A model generated the notes under the pieces. The model ran no database searches. It saw only the letters and a program-made list of their open reading frames with translations, and was not told the DNA's origin. Below, piece after piece: positions 24,755 through 32,827 of a DNA stretch of 64,000 bases. The stretch is from Rubritepida flocculans DSM 14296 (GTDB lineage: Bacteria > Pseudomonadota > Alphaproteobacteria > Acetobacterales > Acetobacteraceae). The position numbers and the translations under genes were made by a program. Position 1 is the stretch's first letter. Each line of letters begins with the position of its first letter. Where the stretch lies: positions 372,001-436,000 of the forward strand of contig NZ_AUDH01000001.1 in the NCBI RefSeq assembly GCF_000425365.1, written 5' to 3'.

Positions 24755-25941
24755 GCCCGCCGCGCCCGCTCGCTCTCGGTCTTGAGCTGGCCGCAGGCGG
24801 CCAGGATGTCGCGCCCGCGCGGCCGGCGGATGGGCGAGGAATAGCCCGCCGCGTTCACGATCTCGGCGAAGCGGCGCAGCGCCTCGGGCGTGGAGGTGCG
24901 ATAGGCGCTGCCGGGCCAGGGGTTGAAGGGGATCAGGTTCACCTTGGCGGGGATGCCGCGCAGCAGCCGCACCAACTCGCGCGCCTCGGCCTCGCTGTCG
25001 TTCACGCCGCGCAGCATCACGTATTCGAAGGTGATGCGCCGCGCGTTGGAGGCGCCGGGATAGCGCCGGCAGGCCGCCAGCAGCTCCGCGATCGGGTATT
25101 TGCGGTTCAGCGGCACCAGCTCGTTGCGCAGCTCATCCGTCACCGCGTGCAGCGAGACGGCGAGGTTCACGCCGAGCTCCGCGCCGCATTTGTCCATCAT
25201 CGGCACCACGCCGGAGGTGGAGAGCGTGATGCGCCGGCGCGAGAGCCCGATGCCCTCGTGGTCCATGATGATGGTGAGCGCCTTCGCCAGGTTCTCGTAG
25301 TTGTAGAGAGGCTCGCCCATGCCCATCACGACGATGTTGGAGAGCAGCCGGCCCTCCTCCCCCTTCGGCGTCGGCCATTCGCCGTAGGAATCGCGCGCGG
25401 CCATGAACTGGCCGACGATCTCGGCGGCGCCCAGGTTGCGCACCAGCTTCTGCGTGCCCGTGTGGCAGAAGGAGCAGGAAAGGGTGCAGCCCACCTGAGT
25501 GGAGAGGCACACCGCGCCCCGGTCCTCCTCCGGGATGAAGACCGTCTCCACCTTCTGCCCGTCGCGCCAGGCGAAGAGCCATTTGCGCGTGCCGTCCTCG
25601 CTCGTCTGCTCGGCGGCGATGGCGGGGCGGCCGATGACGAAGCGCTCCGCGAGCTTCGCCTGGGTGGGCCTTGCGATGCTCGTCATCCGCGCGAAGTCGC
25701 GCTCGCCCTGGTGGTAGATCCAGTGCCAGAGCTGCTTGGCGCGGAAGGGCTTCTCGCCCAGCGCCAGCATCTCCGCCTCCAGCTCCGCGCGCGAGAGGCC
25801 CACGAGGTCGCGCCGCCCATCGGCCTCGACCATGGCGGGCGGGGCGAAGAGCGCGGCCTTGGCGAGGATGCGCGCGCGCTCGGCCTCCGTCATCCCGTCG
25901 GCCGGGGGCAGGCTGCGCTGGTGGGGCGGGAAGGCGTTCAC
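24751..25941 (-). CDS. rlmN: 23S rRNA (adenine-2503-C2)-methyltransferase / tRNA m2A37 methylase RlmN
   Basis: A 396-aa radical SAM enzyme. The cluster motif is [11 protein letters not shown] (Cys152, 156, 159). The N-terminal [21 protein letters not shown] and [19 protein letters not shown] are diagnostic, and a late conserved Cys is in [11 protein letters not shown]. It methylates A2503 of 23S rRNA and A37 of some tRNAs. GTG 25941 is the first in-frame start but has no strong ribosome site; [10 protein letters not shown] sixteen residues on is an alternative. Confidence 0.95.
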   Translation of the reverse strand: MNAFPPHQRSLPPADGMTEAERARILAKAALFAPPAMVEADGRRDLVGLSRAELEAEMLALGEKPFRAKQLWHWIYHQGERDFARMTSIARPTQAKLAERFVIGRPAIAAEQTSEDGTRKWLFAWRDGQKVETVFIPEEDRGAVCLSTQVGCTLSCSFCHTGTQKLVRNLGAAEIVGQFMAARDSYGEWPTPKGEEGRLLSNIVVMGMGEPLYNYENLAKALTIIMDHEGIGLSRRRITLSTSGVVPMMDKCGAELGVNLAVSLHAVTDELRNELVPLNRKYPIAELLAACRRYPGASNARRITFEYVMLRGVNDSEAEARELVRLLRGIPAKVNLIPFNPWPGSAYRTSTPEALRRFAEIVNAAGYSSPIRRPRGRDILAACGQLKTESERARRA

Positions 25942-25947
25942 GGCCGC

Positions 25948-26469
25948 TCAGCGCCGCGCGGGCGCGGGGCACTCGCGCGAGATGGCGTCATAGGCGGCGG
26001 AGAAGCCGGCCAGCGGGAAGACATCGCTCGACTGGCCGCGGTTGTTGGGCCCGGGGCCGCGCGAGACGGCCTCGCGCCCGCCGCGCAGCGCCTGCACCGC
26101 GGCGCGCCCGTCGCGGGCGAAGGCGGTGTCCTGAGCGGTGAAGAAGGGCAGCTCGCTCTGGCCGACGATGAGTCGCGCCTCCGCCCCGCGCGGGAAGCTG
26201 TAGCCCGCGCGCACCGCCACCTGGTCCCGCGCCTGTGGGCGGTGGGTGACGAGCAGCATCACGTTCTGCGCCTGGCGCCCGGGCACCCCGTCTATGCTGC
26301 GGGCGCGGGCGAAGGCGTAGCAGATCTTCTGGCCCTGCTCGGTGTGGGTGGCCGCGGTCCAGGACTGGAACTCGCCCAGGCGCACGGGGGCGCCGCGCTG
26401 CTGGGCCTCGGCCCCGGGCGGGAGCATCAGCGGCAGGAGCAGCGCGGCCAGGATCAGGGGGCGTCGCAT
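25948..26469 (-). CDS. Invasion-associated locus B (IalB)-like secreted protein
   Basis: A 173-aa protein with signal [23 protein letters not shown]. The mature domain has the IalB pattern: [12 protein letters not shown]...[31 protein letters not shown] and the C-terminal [20 protein letters not shown], with two cysteines that could pair. IalB-like proteins are common in free-living alphaproteobacteria, so the name does not imply virulence. It stops 7 bp before the rlmN start and is probably co-transcribed with it. Confidence 0.85.
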   Translation of the reverse strand: MRRPLILAALLLPLMLPPGAEAQQRGAPVRLGEFQSWTAATHTEQGQKICYAFARARSIDGVPGRQAQNVMLLVTHRPQARDQVAVRAGYSFPRGAEARLIVGQSELPFFTAQDTAFARDGRAAVQALRGGREAVSRGPGPNNRGQSSDVFPLAGFSAAYDAISRECPAPARR

Positions 26470-26539
26470 GGCGCCGGTGCATAGGCCCGCGCGCCCCGCG
26501 GAGCAATGCGGGAAACGCGCAGGCTGGGGCGAGCGGGCG

Positions 26540-26863
26540 TCAGCCCTCCTCGTCGCGGTCGCCCTCGACCTCGATCTCCTCGCCGATCGCCTCGTCCTCG
26601 TCCTCGAGCTCGTCGGCGTCCTCGAGCGCGGCGTCGGCCTCCACGTCCTCGAGCTCCACGTCGTCGGCGTCCACCTCCGCGGCGGCGCCGGCGCGCTTCT
26701 TGAGCTTCTCGTCCGCCGCGGCGGCGGCGCGGCGCAGGCGGGGCTGCTCGGCCGGCTGCTCGGTGCCGCATTTGGGGCAGACCGCGGGCTGGCGCGTCAG
26801 GTCGTAGAATTTCGCGCCGCAGGAGACGCAGATGCGCTTCAGTCCGAGTTCGGGCTTGGCCAT
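26540..26863 (-). CDS. FYDLN acid zinc-ribbon protein (TIGR02300 family)
   Basis: A 107-aa protein. The N-terminal [29 protein letters not shown] is the CxxC...FYDL...CxxC ribbon that names the family. It is followed by a basic patch and a long, almost wholly acidic tail (about residues 70-107). Function is unknown, but the family is restricted largely to Alphaproteobacteria and often sits next to aroA and cmk, as here. It diverges from aroA with 84 bp between starts. Confidence 0.92.
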   Translation of the reverse strand: MAKPELGLKRICVSCGAKFYDLTRQPAVCPKCGTEQPAEQPRLRRAAAAADEKLKKRAGAAAEVDADDVELEDVEADAALEDADELEDEDEAIGEEIEVEGDRDEEG

Positions 26864-26947
26864 GGAGCCGTCATTCCTCTGCGCGGCCACGGGGCCGCGG
26901 GCGGCGCGCATTGCCACGGGCCGTGCATCGGTGTCAAACCCGCGGCC

Positions 26948-28297
26948 ATGTCGCATGATGCCGCGCCCCAGCCGCTCCGCGCCCAGGCCGCCCCCGCGCC
27001 GCTCTCCGGCCGGCTGCGCGTGCCGGGGGACAAGTCCATCAGCCACCGCGCGCTGATGTTCGGCGCGCTCGCCGTCGGCACCACCCGCATCGAGGGGCTG
27101 CTGGAGGGCGAGGACGTGCTGCGCACCGCCGCCGCCATGCGCCTGCTCGGCGCGACGGTGGAGCGGCTGGGCGAGGGGTCCTGGCGCGTGGCCGGGCGCG
27201 GCATCGGCGGGCTGACCGAGCCCTCGGACGTGCTGGACATGGGCAATTCCGGCACCGCCGCGCGGCTGATCTGCGGGCTGCTGGCCGGCCACCCCCTCTT
27301 CGCGGTGATGACGGGCGACGCCTCGCTGCGCCGCCGGCCGATGCAGCGGGTGACGGAGCCGCTCTCCGCCACCGGCGCGCGCTTCGCCACCCGCGCGGGC
27401 GGGCGGCTGCCCCTCGCGGTGGAGGGCGCGCGCGACCCGCTGCCGCTCGACTACCGCCTGCCCGTCGCCTCCGCCCAGGTCAAAAGCGCCTGCCTGCTGG
27501 CCGGGCTCTGCGCGCCCGGGATCACCCGCGTCGTCGAGCCGGAGGCGACGCGCGACCACAGCGAGAACATGCTGCGCCATTTCGGCGCGGAACTGCGCGT
27601 CGCCGCCGAGGGGGCGGGGCGCGTCATCGAGCTCACCGGCCAGCCGGAGCTGCGCGCCGCCCCGGTGATGGTGCCGGGCGATCCCTCCTCGGCCGCCTTC
27701 TTCGCCGTCGCCGCGCTGGTGGTGCCGGGCTCGCGCCTCGTCATCGAGAATGTGGGGCTCAATCCCCTCCGCACCGGGCTGTTCGAGGCGCTGCGCGAGA
27801 TGGGCGCGGCGCTCACCGTCTCCAACGCCCGCACCGAGGGGGGGGAGCCGGTGGGCGATCTCGTGCTGCGGCAGGGGGAGCTGCGCGGCGTGGACCTGCC
27901 CGCCGCCCGCGCGCCGGCGATGATCGACGAATACCCGGTGCTTGCCGTGGCCGCCGCCTTCGCCCGCGGGGTGAGCCGCTTCCGCGGCCTCGCCGAGCTG
28001 CGGGTGAAGGAGAGCGACCGGCTGGCCGGCACCGCCGCCCTGCTCGCCGCCAATGGCGTGAAGGTGGAGGTGGAGGGCGACGACCTGATCGTGCACGGCA
28101 CGGGCGGGGCCGTGCCCGGCGGCGGCCTGGTGGCGACGCAGATGGACCATCGCCTGGCCATGTCCGCGCTGGTGATGGGCCTCGCCGCCCGCGCCCCGGT
28201 GACGGTGGACGACGGCGCCTTCATCGCCACCAGCTTCCCGGGCTTCGTCGCGCTGGTGAACCGCGCGGCCGGTGGCGAGGCGATCGGCCCGGCATGA
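26948..28297 (+). CDS. aroA: 3-phosphoshikimate 1-carboxyvinyltransferase (EPSP synthase, class II type)
   Basis: A 449-aa enzyme joining PEP and shikimate-3-phosphate in aromatic amino-acid synthesis. Conserved blocks are [73 protein letters not shown] and LRVKESDRL. Overall pattern follows the CP4-like class II enzymes, but Gly102 stands where CP4 has its glyphosate-excluding Ala. ATG 26948 ([10 protein letters not shown]) gives the family length. The stop overlaps the cmk start (ATGA). Confidence 0.96.
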   Translation: MSHDAAPQPLRAQAAPAPLSGRLRVPGDKSISHRALMFGALAVGTTRIEGLLEGEDVLRTAAAMRLLGATVERLGEGSWRVAGRGIGGLTEPSDVLDMGNSGTAARLICGLLAGHPLFAVMTGDASLRRRPMQRVTEPLSATGARFATRAGGRLPLAVEGARDPLPLDYRLPVASAQVKSACLLAGLCAPGITRVVEPEATRDHSENMLRHFGAELRVAAEGAGRVIELTGQPELRAAPVMVPGDPSSAAFFAVAALVVPGSRLVIENVGLNPLRTGLFEALREMGAALTVSNARTEGGEPVGDLVLRQGELRGVDLPAARAPAMIDEYPVLAVAAAFARGVSRFRGLAELRVKESDRLAGTAALLAANGVKVEVEGDDLIVHGTGGAVPGGGLVATQMDHRLAMSALVMGLAARAPVTVDDGAFIATSFPGFVALVNRAAGGEAIGPA

Positions 28298-28947
28298 GCG
28301 CGCCCCTCGTCATCGCCGTGGACGGGCCGGCGGCGGCCGGCAAGGGCACGCTGGCGCGCCGCCTCGCCGCCCATCTCGGCCTGCCCTACCTGGATACGGG
28401 GCTGCTCTACCGCGCCACGGGCCGGCGCGTGCTGGACGCGGGCGGCGACCCGGCCGACCCCGCCGCCGCCGAGGCCGCCGCCCGGGCCCTGGCGCCCGAG
28501 GATCTCGCCCGCCCCGACCTGCGCGCCGAGGAGGCGGCCGCGGCGGCCAGCAAGGTGGCCGCCATCCCGGCCGTGCGGGCCGCGCTGCTCGACTTCCAGC
28601 GCCGCTTCGGCGCGGCGCGCGGCGCGGTGCTGGACGGGCGGGACATCGGCACGGTGGTCTTTCCCGACGCCCCCGTGAAGCTCTTCGTCACTGCGAGCCC
28701 CGAGGTGCGCGCCGCCCGCCGCCATGCGGAGCTGCTGGCCCGGGGCGTGCCGGCGCGGCTCGAGGAGGTGGCGGCCGAGATGGCCGAGCGCGACGCCCGG
28801 GATTCCGCGCGCGGCGTGGCCCCGCTGCGCCCGGCCGAGGACGCGCTGATCCTCGACACCAGCGCGCTGGACGCGGAGGCCGCCTTCGCCGCCGCGCTCG
28901 CGCTGGTGGAATCGGCGCGCGCGCGCGGGGATTCCACGGGAAGCTGA
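28294..28947 (+). CDS. cmk: Cytidylate kinase
   Basis: A 217-aa nucleoside monophosphate kinase phosphorylating CMP and dCMP. P-loop [17 protein letters not shown], then [34 protein letters not shown] and [26 protein letters not shown], all diagnostic of bacterial CMP kinase. It sits in the conserved aroA-cmk-rpsA order, with an ATGA overlap with aroA. Confidence 0.97.
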   Translation: MSAPLVIAVDGPAAAGKGTLARRLAAHLGLPYLDTGLLYRATGRRVLDAGGDPADPAAAEAAARALAPEDLARPDLRAEEAAAAASKVAAIPAVRAALLDFQRRFGAARGAVLDGRDIGTVVFPDAPVKLFVTASPEVRAARRHAELLARGVPARLEEVAAEMAERDARDSARGVAPLRPAEDALILDTSALDAEAAFAAALALVESARARGDSTGS

Positions 28948-29182
28948 CGCTTTTCCCTTGACCTCCCGCCCGAGTCGGCGGATGAAGCGCACGCCATGCG
29001 CTGGCATGGTCGGCAAAGGGGCGCGCCGCAAGGGCCCCATCCACCAGGCCGCCCCTCCTTCCTCGGCAAGAGGCCGATCGCGATGGGCGCGCAAGCCGTG
29101 ACGGCCCCGTGCGGGCGCCGTGGCGCAGGACCCGACCACCGGGGCCGCCCGCCCCGACGCTGACCCAGGAACCACCCTCTAC

Positions 29183-30901
29183 ATGGCCAATGCCAACGCC
29201 CCCGCCACGCGCGCGGGCACCGAAGATTTCGCCGCCCTGCTCGACGAGATGCTGGGCGCCAACACCGGCTTCGCCGGCTCCGTCGTCACCGGCAAGGTGA
29301 TCCGCATCGACGATGACGTCGCGGTGGTGGATGTGGGCCTCAAGAGCGAGGGCCGCGTGCCGCTGAAGGAGTTCGCCCCGCCCGGCCAGAAGCCGGAGGT
29401 GAAGGTGGGCGACGTGTTCGACCTCTTCGTCGAGCGCTACGAGGACAAGGACGGCTCCATCGTCCTCTCGCGCGAGAAGGCGCGGCGCGAGGAGGCCTGG
29501 ACGAATCTCGAGAAGGCCTTCGCCGCGGGCCAGCGCGTGAACGGCGTGATCTTCGGCCGGGTGAAGGGCGGCTTCACCGTGGATCTCGGCGGGGCGGTGG
29601 CCTTCCTGCCCGGCTCCCAGGTGGACATCCGCCCGGTGCGGGACGTGGGGCCGCTGATGGGCCAGTCCCAGCCCTTCCAGATCCTCAAGATGGACCGCGC
29701 GCGGGGCAACATCGTCGTCAGCCGCCGCGCGGTGCTGGAGGAGACGCGCGCCGAGCAGCGCGCCGAGCTGGTGCAGGGCCTCAAGGAAGGCATGGTGCTG
29801 GACGGCGTGGTGAAGAACATCACCGACTACGGCGCCTTCGTGGACCTCGGCGGCGTGGACGGGCTGCTGCACGTCACCGACATCGCCTGGCGGCGCATCA
29901 ACCACCCCTCCGAGGCGCTGACCATCGGCCAGCAGGTGAAGGTGCAGGTGATCCGCTTCAACCAGGACACCCAGCGCATCAGCCTCGGCATGAAGCAGCT
30001 CATGTCCGACCCGTGGGACGGCGTGGCGCTGAAGTATCCGGTGGGCGCGCGCTTCTCGGGCCGCGTCACCAACATCACCGACTACGGCGCCTTCGTGGAG
30101 CTGGAGCCGGGGGTGGAGGGCCTCGTCCACGTCTCCGAGATGTCCTGGACGAAGAAGAACGTGCACCCGGGCAAGATCGTCTCCACCTCGGAGCAGGTGG
30201 ACGTGATGATCCTGGATGTGGACGAGCCGAAGCGGCGCATCTCGCTCGGCCTGAAGCAGGCGCAGGGCAACCCGTGGGAGCTGTTCCTGCAGGCGCACCC
30301 GCTGGGCAGCGTGGTCGAGGGCGAAATTCGCAACATCACCGAGTTCGGCCTGTTCATCGGCGTCGGCCCCGACATCGACGGCATGGTGCACCTCTCCGAC
30401 CTTTCCTGGGACGAGCCGGGCGAGGTGGCCATCCAGCGCTACAAGAAGGGCGATGTGGTGAAGGCCAAGGTGCTGGACGTGGATGTGGAGAAGGAGCGCA
30501 TCTCCCTCGGCATCAAGCAGCTCGAGGCCGACCCCGCCGCGGAGGTGCTGGACCGCGTGCGCAAGGGCGACATCGTGACCTGCACCGTCACCAAGATCGA
30601 GCCCAACGGCATCGAGGTGAAGGTGGAGGAGGTGCTGACCGGCTTCATCCGCCGCGCCGAGCTGGCGCGCGACCGCCAGGACCAGCGCCCCGAGCGCTTC
30701 GCCGTGGGCGAGAAGGTGGACGCGAAGGTGACGGCGGTGGACCGCGCCGCGCGCCGCCTCTCGCTCACCATCAAGGGCAAGGAGATCGAGGAGGAGCGCG
30801 AGGCCGTGCGCGAGTTCGGCAGCTCCGACAGCGGGGCCTCGCTGGGCGACATCCTGGGCGCGGCCATCCGCCGCCGCCGCGAGATGGCCGGCGAGGAGTG
30901 A
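29183..30901 (+). CDS. rpsA: 30S ribosomal protein S1
   Basis: A 572-aa protein with six S1 RNA-binding repeats. Examples are GKVIRIDDDVAVVDVGLKSEG, GRVKGGFTVDLGG, GVVKNITDYGAFVDLGGVDGLLHVTD and GRVTNITDYGAFVELEPGVEGLVHVSE. S1 docks mRNAs on the 30S subunit. ATG 29183 (MANANAPATRAGTEDFAALLDEML) is chosen because upstream codons read as leader. The 235-bp gap after cmk probably holds its own promoter, though I could not define it. A textbook terminator follows. Confidence 0.97.
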   Translation: MANANAPATRAGTEDFAALLDEMLGANTGFAGSVVTGKVIRIDDDVAVVDVGLKSEGRVPLKEFAPPGQKPEVKVGDVFDLFVERYEDKDGSIVLSREKARREEAWTNLEKAFAAGQRVNGVIFGRVKGGFTVDLGGAVAFLPGSQVDIRPVRDVGPLMGQSQPFQILKMDRARGNIVVSRRAVLEETRAEQRAELVQGLKEGMVLDGVVKNITDYGAFVDLGGVDGLLHVTDIAWRRINHPSEALTIGQQVKVQVIRFNQDTQRISLGMKQLMSDPWDGVALKYPVGARFSGRVTNITDYGAFVELEPGVEGLVHVSEMSWTKKNVHPGKIVSTSEQVDVMILDVDEPKRRISLGLKQAQGNPWELFLQAHPLGSVVEGEIRNITEFGLFIGVGPDIDGMVHLSDLSWDEPGEVAIQRYKKGDVVKAKVLDVDVEKERISLGIKQLEADPAAEVLDRVRKGDIVTCTVTKIEPNGIEVKVEEVLTGFIRRAELARDRQDQRPERFAVGEKVDAKVTAVDRAARRLSLTIKGKEIEEEREAVREFGSSDSGASLGDILGAAIRRRREMAGEE

Positions 30902-30933
30902 TCCGCGGCCCCTCGGGGCCCGGTTCTTCGGAG

Positions 30934-30962
30934 GGGGCGCGCCGCGGGGCGCGCCCCTTTTT
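30934..30962 (+). terminator. Rho-independent terminator of rpsA
   Basis: A 10-bp perfect stem, GGGGCGCGCC (30934-30943) and GGCGCGCCCC (30948-30957), with a 4-nt GCGG loop, followed directly by TTTTT. It lies 33 bases after the rpsA stop. Confidence 0.9.
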
Positions 30963-31126
30963 CGTTGCGGCCGGGGCTGCGGGATATGGGCGAAGCGCGT
31001 CTCAATTCGCGGGATGCCGGCGCTCCGCATGCGCCGCTGGCGCGGGGAATCCCGGTTTGCGGGACCGTCTCGGCTGGCGAGCCGCCTGGCCGATCCTTTC
31101 CACAGGGTTTCTCGCCGCCGGGGGCG

Positions 31127-31141
31127 TTAACGGTTCTTTAT
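31127..31141 (+). promoter_or_regulatory. CtrA-box-like site in the ctrA promoter region
   Basis: TTAA, seven bases, TTAT, one mismatch from the CtrA recognition sequence TTAA-N7-TTAA. It lies in a sharply AT-rich stretch (about 31127-31180) about 110 bases upstream of the ctrA ATG, the only such stretch in this part of the window. CtrA autoregulation is known in Caulobacter; here it is inferred. Confidence 0.5.
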
Positions 31142-31213
31142 TGACGAATATCTTTTTAAATACACAAAAATCGGCAAATCGCGCTTGGCCGGGACACGCG
31201 CAGGTGGTATCTC

Positions 31214-31236
31214 CTCCACACGCAAAACGTGTGGAG
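31214..31236 (+). promoter_or_regulatory. Hairpin enclosing the ribosome binding site of ctrA
   Basis: A perfect 9-bp stem, CTCCACACG (31214-31222) and CGTGTGGAG (31228-31236), with loop CAAAA. The last four bases of the 3' arm, GGAG, are the only good Shine-Dalgarno sequence for the ATG at 31245, at 8-nt spacing. Folding would therefore hide the ribosome site. It is not followed by a T-run, so a terminator role is unlikely. Confidence 0.75.
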
Positions 31237-31244
31237 ACCGAGCA

Positions 31245-31976
31245 ATGCGCATCCTTCTGGTGGAAGACGATCGCTCCGCGGCCCGCGGCATCTCCTTCCA
31301 GCTCCAGCAGCACCGGATGGTGGTGGACGTGGCCGATTGCGGCGCCGAGGCGCTGGAGCTCGCCCGCCTCTACGACTATGACGCCGCCATCGTGGACCTG
31401 ATGCTGCCGGACATGGAGGGCTACGAGGTCGTCTCCAAGTTCCGCGCCGCCCGCATCGAGGCGCCGGTGCTCATGCTCTCCGCCAATGGCCGCACCCAGG
31501 CCAAGGTGCGCGGCCTCTCCGTCGGCGCCGACGACTATCTCGCCAAGCCCTTCGAGCCCGATGAGCTGGTGGCCCGGCTGCAGGCGATGATCCGCCGCTC
31601 CAAGGGGCTCAGCCAGCCGCGCATCCAGCTCGGCCCCCTCTCGCTCGACCTCGGCGCGAAGGAGGTGACGGTGCAGGGCCGGCCGGTGCATCTCACCACC
31701 AAGGAATACGCCATCCTCGAGCTGCTGCTGATGCGCCGGGGCACGGTGCTCTCGAAGGAGAACTTCCTCGACCACCTCTATGGCGGCATGGACGAGCCGG
31801 ACGCCAAGATCATCGACGTCTTCGTCTGCAAGCTGCGCAAGAAGCTGCAGCAGGCGGGCGCGGCCAATGTGATCGGCACGGTCTGGGGCCGCGGCTACAT
31901 CGTGCGCGACGCCTCGGGCCCCGCCATGCCCGCCGCCTTCCGCACCCCGCTGCCGGAGTCCCGGCCCGCCGCCTGA
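31245..31976 (+). CDS. ctrA: Cell-cycle response regulator CtrA
   Basis: A 243-aa OmpR-type response regulator. The receiver starts MRILLVEDDRS with Asp51 as phospho-acceptor in AAIVDLMLPD and Lys in GADDYLAKPF. The DNA-binding domain contains HLTTKEYAILELL, NFLDHLYGGMDEPDAKIIDVF and TVWGRGYIVRD, near-diagnostic for CtrA. The C-terminus ends in Ala-Ala, as needed for ClpXP turnover in Caulobacter. CtrA controls division, motility and replication genes. The leader has a CtrA-like box and a ribosome-site hairpin. Confidence 0.93.
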   Translation: MRILLVEDDRSAARGISFQLQQHRMVVDVADCGAEALELARLYDYDAAIVDLMLPDMEGYEVVSKFRAARIEAPVLMLSANGRTQAKVRGLSVGADDYLAKPFEPDELVARLQAMIRRSKGLSQPRIQLGPLSLDLGAKEVTVQGRPVHLTTKEYAILELLLMRRGTVLSKENFLDHLYGGMDEPDAKIIDVFVCKLRKKLQQAGAANVIGTVWGRGYIVRDASGPAMPAAFRTPLPESRPAA

Positions 31977-32020
31977 GACGGGCGCCCATCGACGCCTTGC
32001 TTCGACGGGACCTTTCGCCG

Positions 32021-32060
32021 CGGCGGCGCGCCAAAACAAGGGCATAGCAGCGGCCGCTGG
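32021..32060 (+). repeat. Dispersed palindromic repeat, copy R4 (short remnant of module B)
   Basis: It reads GGCGGCGCGCCAAAACAAGGGCATAGCAGCGGCCGCTGG in essence, matching the 3' half of copies R2 and R3. The two GCGGCCGC arms seen in other copies are fused into a single palindrome CAGCGGCCGCTG, as if the loop had been deleted. It lies 45 bases after the ctrA stop. Surrounding sequence 31977-32187 holds no gene. Confidence 0.7.
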
Positions 32061-32187
32061 GTGGATCGCCCGGCCCATGCTGCGCCGCACGGCCACGCTG
32101 CGCCGCAACATGGGAAGTGGTTGCAACCCCCGCGTGCCGGGGCCCAAGCTGGCGGCGCTGTCATCCGCCGGGAAGGAGGGCTTCGAC

Positions 32188-32625
32188 ATGCTCATCGGTC
32201 AGGTGCTCAAGGCCAAGGGAACCCAGGTCATCTCCGTCCGGGCGGGGGATGGGATCGCCTCCATCACGCGCACCCTGGCGCAGCACCGCATCGGCGCGGT
32301 GCTGGTGGTGGAGGGGGATGGCACGGTGCTCGGCATCGTCAGCGAGCGCGACATCGTCCGCGCCCTGGCCGGGATGGGCGAGGCGGTGATGCGCATGACC
32401 GCCGGCCAGCTCATGACGCGGGTGCTCTTCACCGTCACCCCCGCCAGCCTGGTGCAGGACGCGCTGCAGCTCATGACCGACCGCCGCGTGCGCCACCTGC
32501 CGGTGCTCAACCCCGACGGCACTCTGGCCGGCATGGTCTCCATCGGCGACCTGGTGAAGGCCCGCATCGCCGAGGCCGAACAGGAGGCCGAGGAGCTGAA
32601 GGCCTACGTCGCCACGGCCGGCTAG
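32188..32625 (+). CDS. CBS-domain pair protein
   Basis: A 145-aa protein made of two CBS domains: VISVRAGDGIASITRTLAQHRIGAVLVVEGDGTVLGIVSERDIVRAL and the repeat ending VRHLPVLNPDGTLAGMVSIGDLVKARI. CBS pairs bind adenine nucleotides or S-adenosylmethionine and act as energy sensors. ATG 32188 is preceded by GGAAGGAGGG at good spacing; the longer upstream frame runs through repeat-derived sequence. The TAG stop is the first triplet of repeat R5. No enzyme domain is attached and no partner gene is obvious. Confidence 0.9.
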   Translation: MLIGQVLKAKGTQVISVRAGDGIASITRTLAQHRIGAVLVVEGDGTVLGIVSERDIVRALAGMGEAVMRMTAGQLMTRVLFTVTPASLVQDALQLMTDRRVRHLPVLNPDGTLAGMVSIGDLVKARIAEAEQEAEELKAYVATAG

Positions 32626-32827
32626 ACAGAAACTCCCTCGGCTCGTGGTTCGAGGGAGCATGCGAAGCCGGGGTTTGTGATGTGGACGGCGAGGTGCCGT
32701 GCCTGCTGATAGGCGGGCTCTGGCGCACCATCGGCATGCCGGCAAACCGCAGTGCCAGAGTTTCATCCACGGCGGGTCGCGACGGCCACTGGGGTACCAA
32801 TACGGGCGGCAGCCACGCCGGACCTAC
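32623..32827 (+). repeat. Dispersed palindromic repeat, copy R5 (module A with insert, module B truncated)
   Basis: It begins TAGACAGAAACT, identical to R1, the TAG being the CBS gene stop. A 73-bp insert follows (32635-32707) with an 8-bp hairpin CTCCCTCG/CGAGGGAG. Module A resumes at GATAGGCGGGCTCTGGCGCACC and ends TTTCATCCACGGCGGGTCG, 29 of 30 bases as in R1. Module B is cut short at about 32827, where the stop of the convergent hydrolase gene lies. Confidence 0.85.

Noticed and set aside
31141-31161. TTGACG as a -35 box for ctrA
   Set aside because: No acceptable -10 hexamer lies 16-18 bases downstream; only the CtrA-like box was kept.
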